63,824 nt of DNA from positions 1 through 63,824 of the forward strand of contig VCMS01000311.1 in assembly GCA_022539475.1 (NCBI GenBank), in the 5' to 3' direction. Made by a program: the position numbers and the translations under genes. The notes under the pieces are model-generated. The model had not been told where the DNA came from and ran no database searches. It worked only from the letters and a program-made list of their open reading frames with translations. The DNA is from Gracilaria domingensis. Lineage: Eukaryota; Rhodophyta; Florideophyceae; Gracilariales; Gracilariaceae. Below, in pieces: positions 10,516 through 21,718 of this stretch (positions within the stretch are counted from its first letter, which is position 1; every line of letters begins with the position of its first letter).

Positions 10516-10904
10516 GGTTGCCGTGGAAACGGAAGGATACCATGTTGGTAACACACGTCATGTGACGGAAATTGGGCCCACACCACCTAGGTGGAATGCC
10601 TGTCGCATTGACGGTTCGACCGGCTTGCGCCGCTCGAACACCGATTTTCGGAAAGAAGACTCACTCCTGAGGGTTTTTCATCCAGCTCGCTGGTAATGGC
10701 CTCGCTGCCACACCATGAGCATGGTTTTTCCCCTCGGAAGGGTGCGTTTTTCGCAGCGCATCGCATCGCATTGCATTAGCCGGCTACGCCGGTGAGGAAG
10801 GGATACACCGTCGAAGACGTGAATGAAGCAAAGAATCTTTTTATCTCAAGGCTATACTACTGTGAACAGGTAATTACCCACGCATGGGGAAGCTCGGCTC
10901 CTGT
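10516..10904. other. E1 spacer between the convergent pol and antisense ORF
   Basis: 389 bases with no convincing gene. It contains GC-rich short inverted repeats. Transcripts of pol (plus) and of the antisense ORF (minus) would converge here. I see no canonical AATAAA on either strand. Confidence 0.5.
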
Positions 10905-12155
10905 TTACTGGCCGTTGCCATCGCCCTCATTCTGAGGAGGCATACCGCCAAGGCGTTGAGCCAAGGCATCCGCCATAGCGGTGACGTCGTCAGAGGCCGC
11001 ACTAGCACTTAAACCCGCGCCGCGGAGGAAGCGAGCGATAATCGCACCTTCGTTCACACCCGCCGGCGGGGGATGAGCTACAGCAGCCGCAACAGCGGGA
11101 AGAGCCGGCTGAGCCGGAATGGGTACCGGAATGGGTACCGGAATGGGAACCGGAGTGGGAGCGATGAAGTCAGCCGCCGAGGCGGAGCCGACAACCGGAG
11201 CAGAGCCGGCGCCCTCCCCCGCAGGGGTTGCGTCGATCTCTTCGATCATCTCGATATCGTCGCCTCCCGTGTCCTCGGGCTGATTATCCACCATTGGATC
11301 TCCCCCGAGGTACTCTCGGTAATACTCATCCGAGTTCACAAACCCAGTTGGGTGATCGGCCGGCACGCGCCGGGGAGCAGAACGGAGCTCACCAGCTTCC
11401 TCAGCGGTAATCTCCCGATAATCCCACGGGTCGAAGAAGATATAATCGCCCGCAAGAGCGGTATTTCTTCCCAGACCTGGGCCATATCCACCCGTGTTCG
11501 GGGAATCACCGCGACTACTCTGAGAAAGAGGCACTTCGGTCCAGTCGATACTATCGATATAATCGAGGAGGCTCAACACCTCGTCGTTGTTGGCACGACC
11601 CCCGAGGGGGACTTCCAAGTCCAAACTTCGGATGGCCGCCCGCACGCGGGGAGGGATGAACCACAGTCGATATTGGTCATATGCCTCAGCGAGGACAAAC
11701 GCCGCGGTGCGGACAGCCCAATCGGTGACGACAACCGACCACAACCCAGTCCTGGGATCTGTGAGTAGGTATGACCCTAAGTAGGTGAACACCGGGGGCA
11801 ACTCGATGTAGCACCCCCGGCATGCCTCGAGGTAACTCCACCACTCTGGCAGAGGTACATACCGACCCTGTCGGTGCGCAGCCGCGATATGGCGGATCTC
11901 CACGTTCTGATATGGAGCGAAGTACCCAAATTGGGATCGAGACCGCCTCTCATGGCGGATGAAGTTCTGAAGGAAGTTAGACCGCGAGCGGCGCGGGAGA
12001 TATCGAAACTCAGCCCGAAGAATCGGTCTTGTCCAGCATATGGCTTCCTGCCGTGCAACGGGCATCCCCCGCCAGGAGAAGGTTTCCAACGCCGCTAGGC
12101 GGTCGCAGTAACTGATTTCCCCGCGGGTGCGGTGATACGCCACATCGAAGTCCAT
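10905..12155 (-). pseudogene. E1 antisense ORF, C-terminal two thirds
   Basis: 416 codons on the strand opposite to gag-pol. It continues the protein begun by the 12095-12850 frame after one frameshift near 12140. It contains LPEWWSYLEACRGCYIELPP, VFTYLGSYLLTDP and GLWSVVVTDWAV. These match, block by block, the E4 antisense protein (PSWWDHYEVCQWLEVPTPP, VLAYFGSS, AVWSVARSEWAV). An acidic stretch follows, then a P(V/I)P tandem repeat (12-bp units, about 11117-11160), an Ala/Pro tail and a helical end. No known domain is recognised. Conservation between two gypsy families argues that the protein was selected; its function is unknown. Confidence 0.8.
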
Positions 12156-12850
12156 CCTGGCGGGACAGGAAACTCGAACGGCGCCCGGTCTTGCCGTTTG
12201 TCAGCCACCATGACAAAGTTGGCATGGGCTTCTTCCCGGGATTGCCGATTTTCCCGCGCTACCTGATGGACAGGAATCGCGACGCGCGTGCGCCAATCCC
12301 ACGAAGTGGTCACCATTGCCGGGAGGTCCCCCGGAAGGGTGTTGCGTCCGTCGGCATACTCAGTGATGAGGCTTTCATTGAACACCGCAGTCGGGTGGAA
12401 CCACGGAGCGAGCCGGAGGCGCCTCGCATGTCGCCGGTTCGCCGGGTTGAGCCCTACAAGGGAGTTGAAAGACGGCCAGACCACACCTGGATGGAACCCG
12501 AGGACGGGGCCCGCGAGAGCGGCATGCTGCGCGGAGGATCCTGCGACAGTGTTCGATTGCCCCGCGGACGGGTTGGAGCCCTGTTGAGGGAGCGGAACGG
12601 AGCGGAATCCGGTGAGGCCCCGTTGGGGGAACGGTGGTTGGTTCGGAGGCTGATTCGGTGGAACACCACTCATAGTGAGGTCTATTTCCGGTGTCGGAGG
12701 GAAGTTGATCGCAGGAGCGAGAGAGAGTTCGGTACTCTGAGGAGGTGCTGCTACTGCAGGAGCAGGAAGCACGTCGTTGACGGGAGAAGGAGAAGAACAT
12801 ACAGGAGGACCGGGGAGCGCTGCACTTATATCTTCTTGGCTCGGCGCCAT
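12095..12850 (-). pseudogene. E1 antisense ORF, N-terminal third
   Basis: 251 codons from an ATG at 12850, only 44 bp inside the 3' LTR, so its promoter may lie in the LTR on the minus strand. The N-terminus is Pro/Ala/Ser-rich. The last 90 residues hold SWDWRTRVAIPV, ENRQSREEAHANF and FEFPVPP, matching ARWDCRRLEAVPM, EKQSRFGRQQCF and YYIPVAVP in E4. After PVPPG the homology moves to the overlapping 416-codon frame, showing a single frameshift. The E4 copy is one unbroken ORF. Confidence 0.75.
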
Positions 12851-12880
12851 CCTGCCCTCGTCGAGGTTGTATTACCGCCT

Positions 12881-12893
12881 AAGGAGGGGGATA
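12881..12893 (+). promoter_or_regulatory. E1 polypurine tract
   Basis: AAGGAGGGGGATA lies directly before the 3' LTR and suits the primer for plus-strand DNA synthesis. Confidence 0.75.
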
Positions 12894-13633
12894 TGTAGTG
12901 CAACGCTCATCTATGAGTATTCTGACTGGACTTAGTCATATTTCCCGTTTACGGGTTTGCCTGATACACACCAGTATATGACTAATAGTTACTAGTGGTT
13001 GCCATTGGGATGGTTCGGACACGTGGGACACGGTGGAGCTGATCGGAGGTTGGCCACTACACGTCGGCGGTTGCCACAATTAGTGGGAAGTTTAGTTAAT
13101 ATTATTTATCAATTTTAGTGAGGACACTACTTAGTGCGACGGCGTCGCCGCCGTCGCACCAGTAAAGTGCCCCAACCAGGGTGATCCTACCTCAAGGATC
13201 TTGGCTCTAGCCACTCTCGCCTTCGGCGGTGCACAACTCCTTATCGGAGAAACTTCCCGTTGTAACGGTGCGGCTATCCACCCTGCGTCTCCACAGAACC
13301 CAACTTGGGGAGTGTTATAACCATCTGTTGTCGTGTTCGACCCTGTATAGGGAATACCCCGGCGATACGCCGTACCTCTCTTTTTCCCCCTCTCTCTCCT
13401 ATCTTTCCCTTTCCCCACTCCCTGGTTTCGTCCCTCTTCGAGGCTACTACACTCGCGTGCGAGTCATCCTTCTCTGCTCAACTCTCAACGCCCCGTCGTG
13501 ACGGTTTGGCCCCGGTCTTACACCCGGCTAGTTGCGCCATTCCAGAGAGGCTCTGTTCTCTGGGTTGCCCTCAGTAGAGGAAGATCCCGGACGTCTTCGT
13601 GGTGTCTTTTCCCCGCTCACGGGTTGCACTACA
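12894..13633 (+). repeat. E1 3' LTR
   Basis: 740 bp with the same TGTAGTGCAAC/GTTGCACTACA ends as the 5' copy. It is followed at once by the CTGGT duplication. About 98% identical to the 5' LTR by eye. Confidence 0.95.
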
Positions 13634-14647
13634 CTGGTGATCTTGTCATGGACATGTTCGCGGGAACTTTTCTACGGGTATGGCGAGCCTATCGCTGACA
13701 AAGCATAGGAAGTTCTTAGAGTGCGAGAAGAATAGGCCATATTCCAGCCATGCGAAGCACCATATAACGATTCTTATGGCCGAAGTTCTTCGCGGGAAGA
13801 AGAATGACATCGTGGTTGAACAGGAGGTGGTGGATGCTGCTTCAACGACTTATGAACGGGTTCCACATCGGGACCGAGGTCGGCTTGAATGGGAGGCTCC
13901 ATTTGGATACCCCAGTGCCAAGTGATGCCTGCACATATTACTCAGTTTCTAGGAAGATACTGGAAGGACTGGGAGTTTGTCGACAAGTGTGGACAGCATA
14001 CTGTAGAGCTTTGGGACGAGAAGTACTGAGGAGCTCTGAATCTATTGGATATGCATATGTTGTTGACTGTTGAAGCCAATCGCTATCGCTTACATGTAGC
14101 ATCTCCTGAGATTCGACATCCCCGTGCTGGTATGGGGGTGTTCACGGAGCATAAGATATTGGCTGGGGAAACTATCTGTCATTTTTATGAAACTTTGGTA
14201 TACACGGATCTGACGAACCGGAAGAAAAGACACTTAACGTATGGAACTGGCTGTCTCGGAGCAACCCCTGTGCGGTACAAATTGTTTTCTATGATGGGCA
14301 CTGTGAATGGTTCGGAGTTTCTGCGCCTGAGGAACAGACCAGGATAGGCTCAGGATAGGAAGGAGAGTGAAGTCTACATTGGCCCGGCGCCTTTTTGTAT
14401 CGGGGGCTACATTAACGACGCCGAATATCATGCCGGGGATCCCGATTTATCGCAGCCCCGGTCGAACAGGACTCGAAGTGCCAATGTGCAGATGGTGGAA
14501 GCGAAGTCCGTGATACAGTTTAAGTCCGACCTTTCTAACTATGCTCTACTCCGTTGTAGAGCAGTAAAAGATATTGAGAGAGGCGAAGAGTTGTATTTCA
14601 ACTACGGAGAGCAGTACGTCTCGGACTGGGCTCTGACATTGGAGTAA
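13634..14647 (+). pseudogene. Methyltransferase-SET fusion, 3' part with SET domain
   Basis: After the duplicated CTGGT the frame reads DLVMDMFAGTF (motif I at 13651-13668), then shifts frame to LSLTKHRKFLECEKN. Further on, a frame with EFVDKCGQHTVELWDEKY runs through one TGA into PRAGMGVFTEHKILAGETIC. After a TAG at 14345 the same frame reads IGPAPFCIGGYINDAEYH, then NYALLRCRAVKDIERGEELY and FNYGEQY, ending at TAA 14645. The NYA, GEELYFNYG and RAGMGVF motifs are those of a SET lysine methyltransferase domain. The host gene therefore coupled a DNA amino-methyltransferase to a SET domain. Two in-frame stops and at least two frameshifts mark it as dead. Confidence 0.75.
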
Positions 14648-14896
14648 TAGATGAGTGCAGTACCGAATAGAAAGTAAATATGCTTGTGAATGTTGCAGCT
14701 GCCTGCAATACGCGTTGTAAATGTACACTGGAGCTCTTCATCTATTTGTAACGGCGATATTTGCGAGCCATTGGGCACCTCAAATTCCTAAAAGGCAGGA
14801 ACTGCGGAGTACCCCGGAATATCTTAACCATGCACCCCCCCCTTATCCCCTCTCCCCCTAACAATTTCGGTTCATTACCTCGTTTATCTCCACAAC

Positions 14897-17294
14897 ATGG
14901 GTATAACGCCGAGAAAGCGAAATAGTACGCAGCGTAACAAGAGTAGACAGAAGAAGAGAAGAGCATCGGATGGTACGAATCAGGCTACAAGCACCGCACG
15001 TCCTAAACGGAAGTCTTCCTCGACGAAAGAAAGAGTCAGTGGACGTCCCTCTACAGTACGTTCTCGCTCATCTCGCAGCGGAGTGTCCTCCGGGATTGCG
15101 TCAAGATTTCGTGGATCAGCGAACAATGTCGTGCCGTCAACTGCCGATAATGCAAATCGTGCATCTGTCTCTGCTCCCCAAGAAGATGAGGTAGCTCGGC
15201 CCAGCGGGTCAGGACAGGAGGGCATGACAACTAGAACTGAAGAGGTTCGTATGACACCAAAACCTTCACGTCCCCGGCCGATATCGAAGACCGGAGCTAC
15301 TGGAGCGCAGGTTACGCCGCCCAGTGGATCTGGACAACAAGGGACAATGACGAGAAGTGGTGAGAATCCTAATATATTAAGATCGTCACGTCCCTCCCTG
15401 TGTTCTAGAACTGGGGCCGCTATGAATCGTATTATGGATCGCAATGGGTCCGGACAAGGGAGAAAGACAATAAGAAATCGAGAGATGACTGATAGGCGAG
15501 TTACTTCTCGACCTTCCCCTCTTTCGAGAACGGGGCCCGTTGTAGCTCGTACAAGGCCCAATTCATCTGATATACGATGCCAGGGAGGAGGACAGACACG
15601 GGAGTTGGAGCTCGGAGCCGTGCCAAGGGTGCACACAGAACGCCTGCAGCCTCTCGTGTCTAAGGGTATGGCACATGAGGATAGTTCCGATAACGAAATA
15701 ACACCGAATCCTGCGGCATTACCGGTGCCTGTCGCCGAAGAGGCTAGGGAAATACCGGAACATATCCACACTGGTGTGACTTCAACCACTATGAACAGAC
15801 GTGATCTTTTAAATGAACTGAATTACTTGAAAGAAAAGGTTAAGAGGCTACAAGAGGACTTAATGGTTCGGGGTATTCTAGTGAAGGTCGCCTAAGAGCA
15901 GAGTACGGCTTTGAAGAAGAGGCTTGAGGAGAGGGATCTAGTCATTGAAGTGCTTAGGGGGACACTGAAACAGGAGGGAGATAGGAGTACACGTGCTGGT
16001 GAACCTGGGCATACAGGTCGAAAGAAGCATAAAATTGATGTGTGCGACGAGTTTCGAGGGGTTGCTCGAGCAGTGTATCACAAAATTCTGACGTGGGCAA
16101 GGAGAGAAACAAGTGTGCTATGATTCAAAGGTGAGTCGCTCACCCGAAATTGGAGTAACCGTGCCGAGAAGGTGGAAGACGCAACTGAGAGTGGGGAAGG
16201 GCTTATTGAGCCGGAGGAAGGTGGTTCATACATGGTTCCTAAAAACCCCGTGGAGCTCTTGGGCAGTTTTGGCATGTTCACACCGTCGGTAGAGGGGGGG
16301 GGCAGATGCTTTGCGGAAGAAAATGGTTGAAAGCGAGTTGAAGGAGTTGAGCTGGGAAGGTATTAGAAAAGCATCTCTTACCGACAGGTGTATACTGGAA
16401 CTTTGTGCAGATATGTGCCTTAGGCAGAGAATGCGGCAGACCATGAGTGACGTCGTGGGCGTTCGGAAGAGAAATACGAGAGATAAACTATTTCTGCTCC
16501 TGGGGTACGATCTGATTTGGAGAAGAACAAAGCTGGTAGAAGAGAATACTGACGAACTCACAATGCAGTTGAAGGAAGCGCAGGAGAACATACTGCGTCT
16601 CGACGAAAATGGTCTACCGAACACTTCATGGTGGAGAAAAGCCCCATTTGTTCGTCTAAAGTACTCCAATGCGGAAAATGTGGAGGATAGGCCGACGGAA
16701 GATCAAGACTTGTTCTTCCGAAACCGTGTCGGGGTACAAGTACTGAAGGCGTTTGTTGGGTATGATGTGGAAGACAAAGATACGGGCACCTTTTTAGATG
16801 GCACAATACTGTTGGTCGCACGTTTGGAAGCTTGGGTGTTGACGGTTGTGAGTCTTCTAAGTACGGATGTATCAAGGGGTGGCCAGAGACAGAAACTGTT
16901 TACATAGAAGTTTGCCCAACTGCTACCTCTGTGTTTAAAGAATGTTCTGGGGGATGTTAGGCAACATGTCTTGAGGACCAATTCCAGCTAGTTTCATAAT
17001 TATGGAACGACAACGGAAAATTGGACTAAGGTTCTTGGTAATGACATGAGGGAGGCTACATTTGGATATCGAATGCCGTCGAACGGAAGACTTTACCTCA
17101 CTGTGAAAGAACAATTTTTTATTGACAGTGTGAGCCGAAGATTGGGGTCTATTAGCGATTGTTTCGGTGGTGAATGCGAGGAAGGGGATATGGAGTTCAA
17201 GGAAATGGACATGAACGATTTCGAAAGTAGCACAGGATCACAAGAAAAGGCACCACAAGGTGAACATGTAGAGGATGGAGCCCTTAATGTTTAA
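14897..17294 (+). pseudogene. Repeat-containing coiled-coil protein of unknown function, broken
   Basis: An ATG at 14897 opens a 332-codon frame. It has a basic N-terminus (RKRNSTQRNKSRQKKRR), then three imperfect repeats of about 40-45 residues, each with a GSGQ box and an S(R/K)TG box, then a coiled coil starting LLNELNYLKEKVKRLQEDL. The frame continues through TAA 15893 (ALKKRLEERDLVIEVLRG) and a TGA near 16121. It then shifts at a run of nine G (about 16294-16302) into 16311-16907 and 17046-17294, with helical, Leu/Glu-rich sequence. It ends 11 bp past the end of the convergent transposase remnant. I do not recognise the family. It is probably an accessory gene of the same transposon, by position only. 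Confidence 0.55.
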
Positions 17295-20200
17295 GGCTGT
17301 ACAAAATCAACGTGCTCAGTTGGTCCTTCATCTGAATCATGATAGAATCGATTGATGTAGATTCGGTGTTGAAACCATTGAAGTGGAGTACAAAAGGTGG
17401 AGCAGGGTAGTTTGATCGAACGACATGGACAGTTCCCTGTAGTGCAGAAGCCGGAACCGTCCCGTACCAATGAGTTAACTCTACGATAGTCTCCGCTTTG
17501 GAATGACGAGGGAACAGAAGAGTGTGGGTATTTTCATCGTTTGTAGACCACCGTAAAGATATGCATTTCAATATGTGGTCGATGTTTGTTGCGGGGGGTA
17601 AAACCTCGAAATACCGGACGAATGCCACCTCCGGTGCGGTAAGTGCAGAATCAAGGAGAGATATTCGAATCAGAGCGACTACCTGGGCAACCCAAATCTC
17701 TGAATCTTCTCCACTTACGAATACAATGAAAAACTTTGGCTTTCTACTGGGACCAAATGCTGGAAAAGGGAAGAATCGTTGGATGATGGGGTATTTGGGT
17801 CGTCCCAGCTTAAGTGCCCTAGAAGAAGAATCGACGTGTTCAAGAGTCGGAACGAAACCGCCTTTCACGAGGGCCGAATTCACCAGAGTTATCATTGTCT
17901 TTTCTGGGAAGTATGTAATAAAGTGTTCATCCAGTGTTTCTCTCACGAGACTGAGGAAAAGAGGAAGGACCTGTTCACCAATTTGGTCAAGAATCGACCT
18001 TGGGTCCGTACTTGAGAACATCTCTCTAACAGCAGTCCATGTTTTTGAACTGGACATACTTGAAACACAATGTTGAAGAGCTCGTAAAGTGAAAGAACGC
18101 CCTCTCATTGCAAATCGAGGGAGCTGTGTGGAAGTTCCTGGTCAACCTGGATTACGCTGGTAAGGAGGATTGCCATTCCATTGCTTTCTAACATGTCCGT
18201 GCTCAATAGAGCGAATAGTCTCCTCCACAGCCGTTGCTGTTCTTCTGGACGTCTTTTTGTAGTGTCTCTTAAATAGCAGGTGTGCATGTTTGTATATGCT
18301 TGCTTCGTAGTATTTGATACTTCCCAGACGGCGAATATCGTCCACGAGATGATCGAGAAGATGAAACTTCAGAGTTCCCAGTCTGGAGGGATGAAAATCC
18401 GCCAGAGTCTTTGTTGCGGAACGCTTGAAGGCTTCAATCTCCGAACTAAGAAACAGGAGAGAGCTTTCAGTCCAATACGGGTCACGATTGTATCCGAATA
18501 AGGTCGAAAGCAAGTCCGCGTACTGAGAGAAAACCGTTGTGACTGGGGTAACGTCCTGTTCTCCACAGCATATGTCAAAGAATGTTCCTATGAAGAGGAA
18601 GACCATATCAAGTGCTTTGTAGTTTTTGGCCTCCAGCATTCCACGGAGAGCGTCTTTCGTGAAGATACAATTCAACGATTTGCCTTTCTCCTGCGTGGAG
18701 AAATCGATATATAAACCTGTGGCAGGAGAATCGTGTTCTATGGCAGCTAGAATTGCGTTTGCATGGTTGAGAAGTTGGGTGCGTATCGTTCGAAATGAAC
18801 GCGATTCAGATGTTCCTATTGTAGTGCACAGGGTGTCTGACTGCAGTCTCTCGATTGTGGCCGTTTTTATCAGCTTCGAGATGCCGAGATGCAAGTTGTT
18901 CAATGGTTCGAATGAGAACAGACTCTATGGAGACAATCCCGGGATCATTCCAAGGCTTACGGAAGTTTCGAGGAACGAAGGAATGAGAGATATGGAATTT
19001 GAACGCATCAGAGTATCCGCCTGAGATCTCCTCTCCATCGCACGACGCGGAAGTCTTTCCGTCTCGTCTTTTTGTGCATGTTGCAAGATAGCTGTGTATG
19101 TCTTACGGGTGCTTTTAGTGTGCTTTTAAGAACGTCTGTTGAATGAGGTGGGAACAGGACTGCATAAAGATGAGCGAGGGGATTGCATCTATGACACGGG
19201 CTTTCCGTTTTGGTCCCATGAAGAATGGACAGAATTTCCTTAGCCTCAGAAATATTCGCATAATAACTTGCAAGCAGAGGATGGCACTCTCGCCTTAGTT
19301 TGTCTTCGCCGATGAACTGAAAACCTTTCTGCGTGAGATTTAGAATGGGCTCCAGGACTTGAGGAAGAGATTCTTGAAGGATTTGCATCCTGGACTGGCG
19401 TAGGGACTTGCTAGAAACAAATGACATTGCGTCTGCTTCAGATGCAGAAACCTCGATGAGAGTGGTAGGGAAGTATGCCACTACTGTGAGGTCATCACGG
19501 ATGCACTTACGACGTAGCTCGTCGGAGAAGTTGAGAAATATGAGGTGAAGAAGATAGGCGGTAACAGATGTTTGCTTTAGATTTTTTGAAGACTTGTCGG
19601 TGTAAACCTGCAGAAGACCTACGAAAGATTCACTGTGGCTTATTTCTTAGGAGTACCACACTATTCTACTATCCAAGAAGCCCATGACCATTTCCTTAAG
19701 TTTTGAAGTGGGGTCTCTTGCGAGAGAGCCGGACATGGGGTGAGATATTTTCGTGGAGTGGGTCTGAGGTATAGGGTGGAAGAATGTGTTTTCGTTGTTA
19801 GCCAACTGGAGCTGTTTCAAAAGTGTCTGAACGGGATCTCTCATGTAGAGGGTGGCGCTGAACTTATATCCTTCTGGCGAGACAGTTCTTCGATTGAAAC
19901 CGTCTTTTGAGGCGTATCGTCCGAAAATGGCGTTCTTCAGTTCTGTACAGCGCTTGTAACTTGTTATGGTCTCGTTGAATCGCTTTTGCGAGTATCACGG
20001 GTCCTGAAGTAGCCCAATTAGCTCGTCTGCTTCACGATGACCAAGGTTAGAAGCTACTGAAGCCAGACAAACCGTGAGATAATCCATATGCAAATCACCG
20101 AGGGCCTCCTCAGAAGTCACTGGGTGGGAACTGCTTCCGTGTTCTCTCTCTGATGACGCGGGATCCGGGGAAGGAGAAACAAAATGCGAAGTGTCCGGAA

Positions 20201-20381
20201 TGAGAGGGGCGCACGGAGTGGGGTCTACGATGTCCTCGGACACCGGAGGCTCGGGAAGGCGACAAGACCCAGTGACCGTTTCGGAAGATGCAGGCGCGGG
20301 CGCGGAAAGCTTGAGACGCTTGCTTCTTCGAATGGGCCGCCTTTGTCGTCTTCCAGCGAGGCTTACAGACGAGACGGCCAA
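17284..20381 (-). pseudogene. Plavaka/TNP2-like (CACTA-related) transposase remnant
   Basis: Reading from 20381 down, the first 128-codon frame is basic and Ser/Pro-rich. The frame 19481-19008 has ECHPLLASYYANISEAKE followed by CHRC, like the 'PILA-Y-aD-pE ... C-xx-C' block of Plavaka/TNP2 transposases. The frame 18903-18142 has GTLKFHLLDHLVDDIRRLG, YKHAHLLFKRHYKKTSRR, the signature tail of that family. The frame 18108-17284, in the same frame beyond a TGA, has ISLLDSALTAPEVAFVRYFE and LRWSTND. Frameshifts near 18930-19007 and several stops break it. It would have cut and pasted the surrounding element; I could not find the terminal repeats. Confidence 0.6.
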
Positions 20382-20832
20382 TGATTGACATGCTATTGAA
20401 AAGATAACACTCCTCCGCTAGTAACGAACGGGCACCCCCGCTTCTTATGTGTACAGTAGTAGACAATGGGAAGAAGGAACGAAGGAGAAACGACGACAAA
20501 GACGGCAAAAGAAGGTCTTCCGAAGGGAGAAGGAGGTCTGGCGACAGTCAAGATCGACGTCAAGCTGAGAACGGAGAATACATTTTCAGTTTAAATCACG
20601 TGCTTTCGTTCAAAAAGGAACGTAGGTACACGTCGACCTCAACACAAGGGTGTACTTCTCGTATTATCTACCACTGGTTATAAACCTGTGGTTTTCACAC
20701 GTTGTACGCTGTACACCTGTCTAATCTCGCACAGAAAAATAAATCTCTTCCTTCCTCCGCCGCCCCCGCGCCTCCGACGTCCGACCTTTTGTTAACGTCG
20801 TGATCCGTGCCATCCTCGCGTTCTACTCCGCT

Positions 20833-20894
20833 CCGTCGTACGTTTTTCCGCCCTCGCACTCGCTAGAGTGCGAGGGCGGAAAAAAGTACGACGG
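20833..20894. repeat. 62-bp hairpin, 29-bp arms
   Basis: Arms 20833-20861 and 20866-20894 pair over 29 bp with one mismatch around a GCTA loop. The core arm is CCGCCCTCGCACTC. It could be a foldback or MITE scrap, or a terminator-like structure. Confidence 0.9.
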
Positions 20895-21163
20895 ATTACG
20901 AATTAGCGTGCTGAGAATGGATTCCATTAAGCGGACATGAAGCGTACCTTATTCTCTTTCTCCGCCCTCGTCGGACGCCTCCATAAAGCGGACAGCATCC
21001 GTATCTCACGGATGTATTCCGTGCAGTCTTTCCGTGCATTCTTTTCGTACGTGCTTCCATTTCCTTCTACGTATCTTTGTTCTAAACTAACCAATCCTCA
21101 CCACGTCTCTTCGCGCTCTGCGACATGTAAACGGCAGGAAAAAGGCTTTGGGCTACTTTTGCG

Positions 21164-21297
21164 AGTTACTAGGTCCCTCGACTCTTCTAGCGCAACGTTT
21201 CTGTTTTGCTCTTATCAATGGTACGTTCTATCGCATTTCAACTGTATCCAACGGAGCATTGACTAACTTATGGATACTTTCTGCTTGCGTATACAGG
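21164..21297 (+). repeat. Direct repeat copy 1 (134 bp)
   Basis: Begins AGTTACTAGGTCCCTCGACT and ends GCTTGCGTATACAGG. It is nearly identical to 21541-21673, with a handful of differences. It is a local duplication or a short dispersed repeat. Confidence 0.9.
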
Positions 21298-21540
21298 AAA
21301 ACGACCAATTTCATTTCGTCTCTCAAGATCGATCTCTGGCTGTCGGGATAGGCGATTCTGGTACTTGGTTGGGACATAGGCTGCTCTCTCGTTTATCGCA
21401 TCTTGGGGTATTTTGGCTGCATGGGCATTCTCAGTGTCGTTGCTTGTGAGTTCTCAATTCGAGACTTTTCGCGCTTTACGATGAATGGATTGTTGGTAAT
21501 CTAACCGATCCCTTTCCTTCTTCTTCTTCTTCCTTTTGCC

Positions 21541-21673
21541 AGTTACTAGGTCCCTCGACTTTTCTAGCGCAACGTTTCTGTTTTGCTTTATCAATGGTAC
21601 GTTCCATCGCATTTCAAATGTATCCAACAGACCATTGACTAACTTATGGATACTTTGTGCTTGCGTATACAGG
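21541..21673 (+). repeat. Direct repeat copy 2 (133 bp)
   Basis: Second copy of the 21164-21297 sequence, about 95% identical by eye. A CTTC-rich tract just precedes it. Confidence 0.9.
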
Positions 21674-21718
21674 TAAATGACTTTTGATGCGGACGTAGCT
21701 CACGAGTTGCAGGTGCAG

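Larger units (their letters stand above)
2054..13633 (+). mobile_element. E1: Ty3/gypsy chromodomain LTR retrotransposon carrying an antisense ORF
   Basis: Two 740-bp LTRs flank an 11.6-kb element. The 5-bp target duplication CTGGT is perfect (2049-2053 and 13634-13638). The order is LTR, PBS, gag, protease, RT, RNase H, integrase, chromodomain, an antisense ORF, PPT, LTR. By eye the LTRs differ at about 11 substitutions and 4 short indels, roughly 98% identity, so insertion is fairly recent. The coding region is nevertheless damaged: frameshifts lie between protease and RT, a TAA follows the integrase core, and one frameshift precedes the chromodomain ORF. It disrupts the methyltransferase-SET gene between its catalytic segment and motif I. 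Confidence 0.95.
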
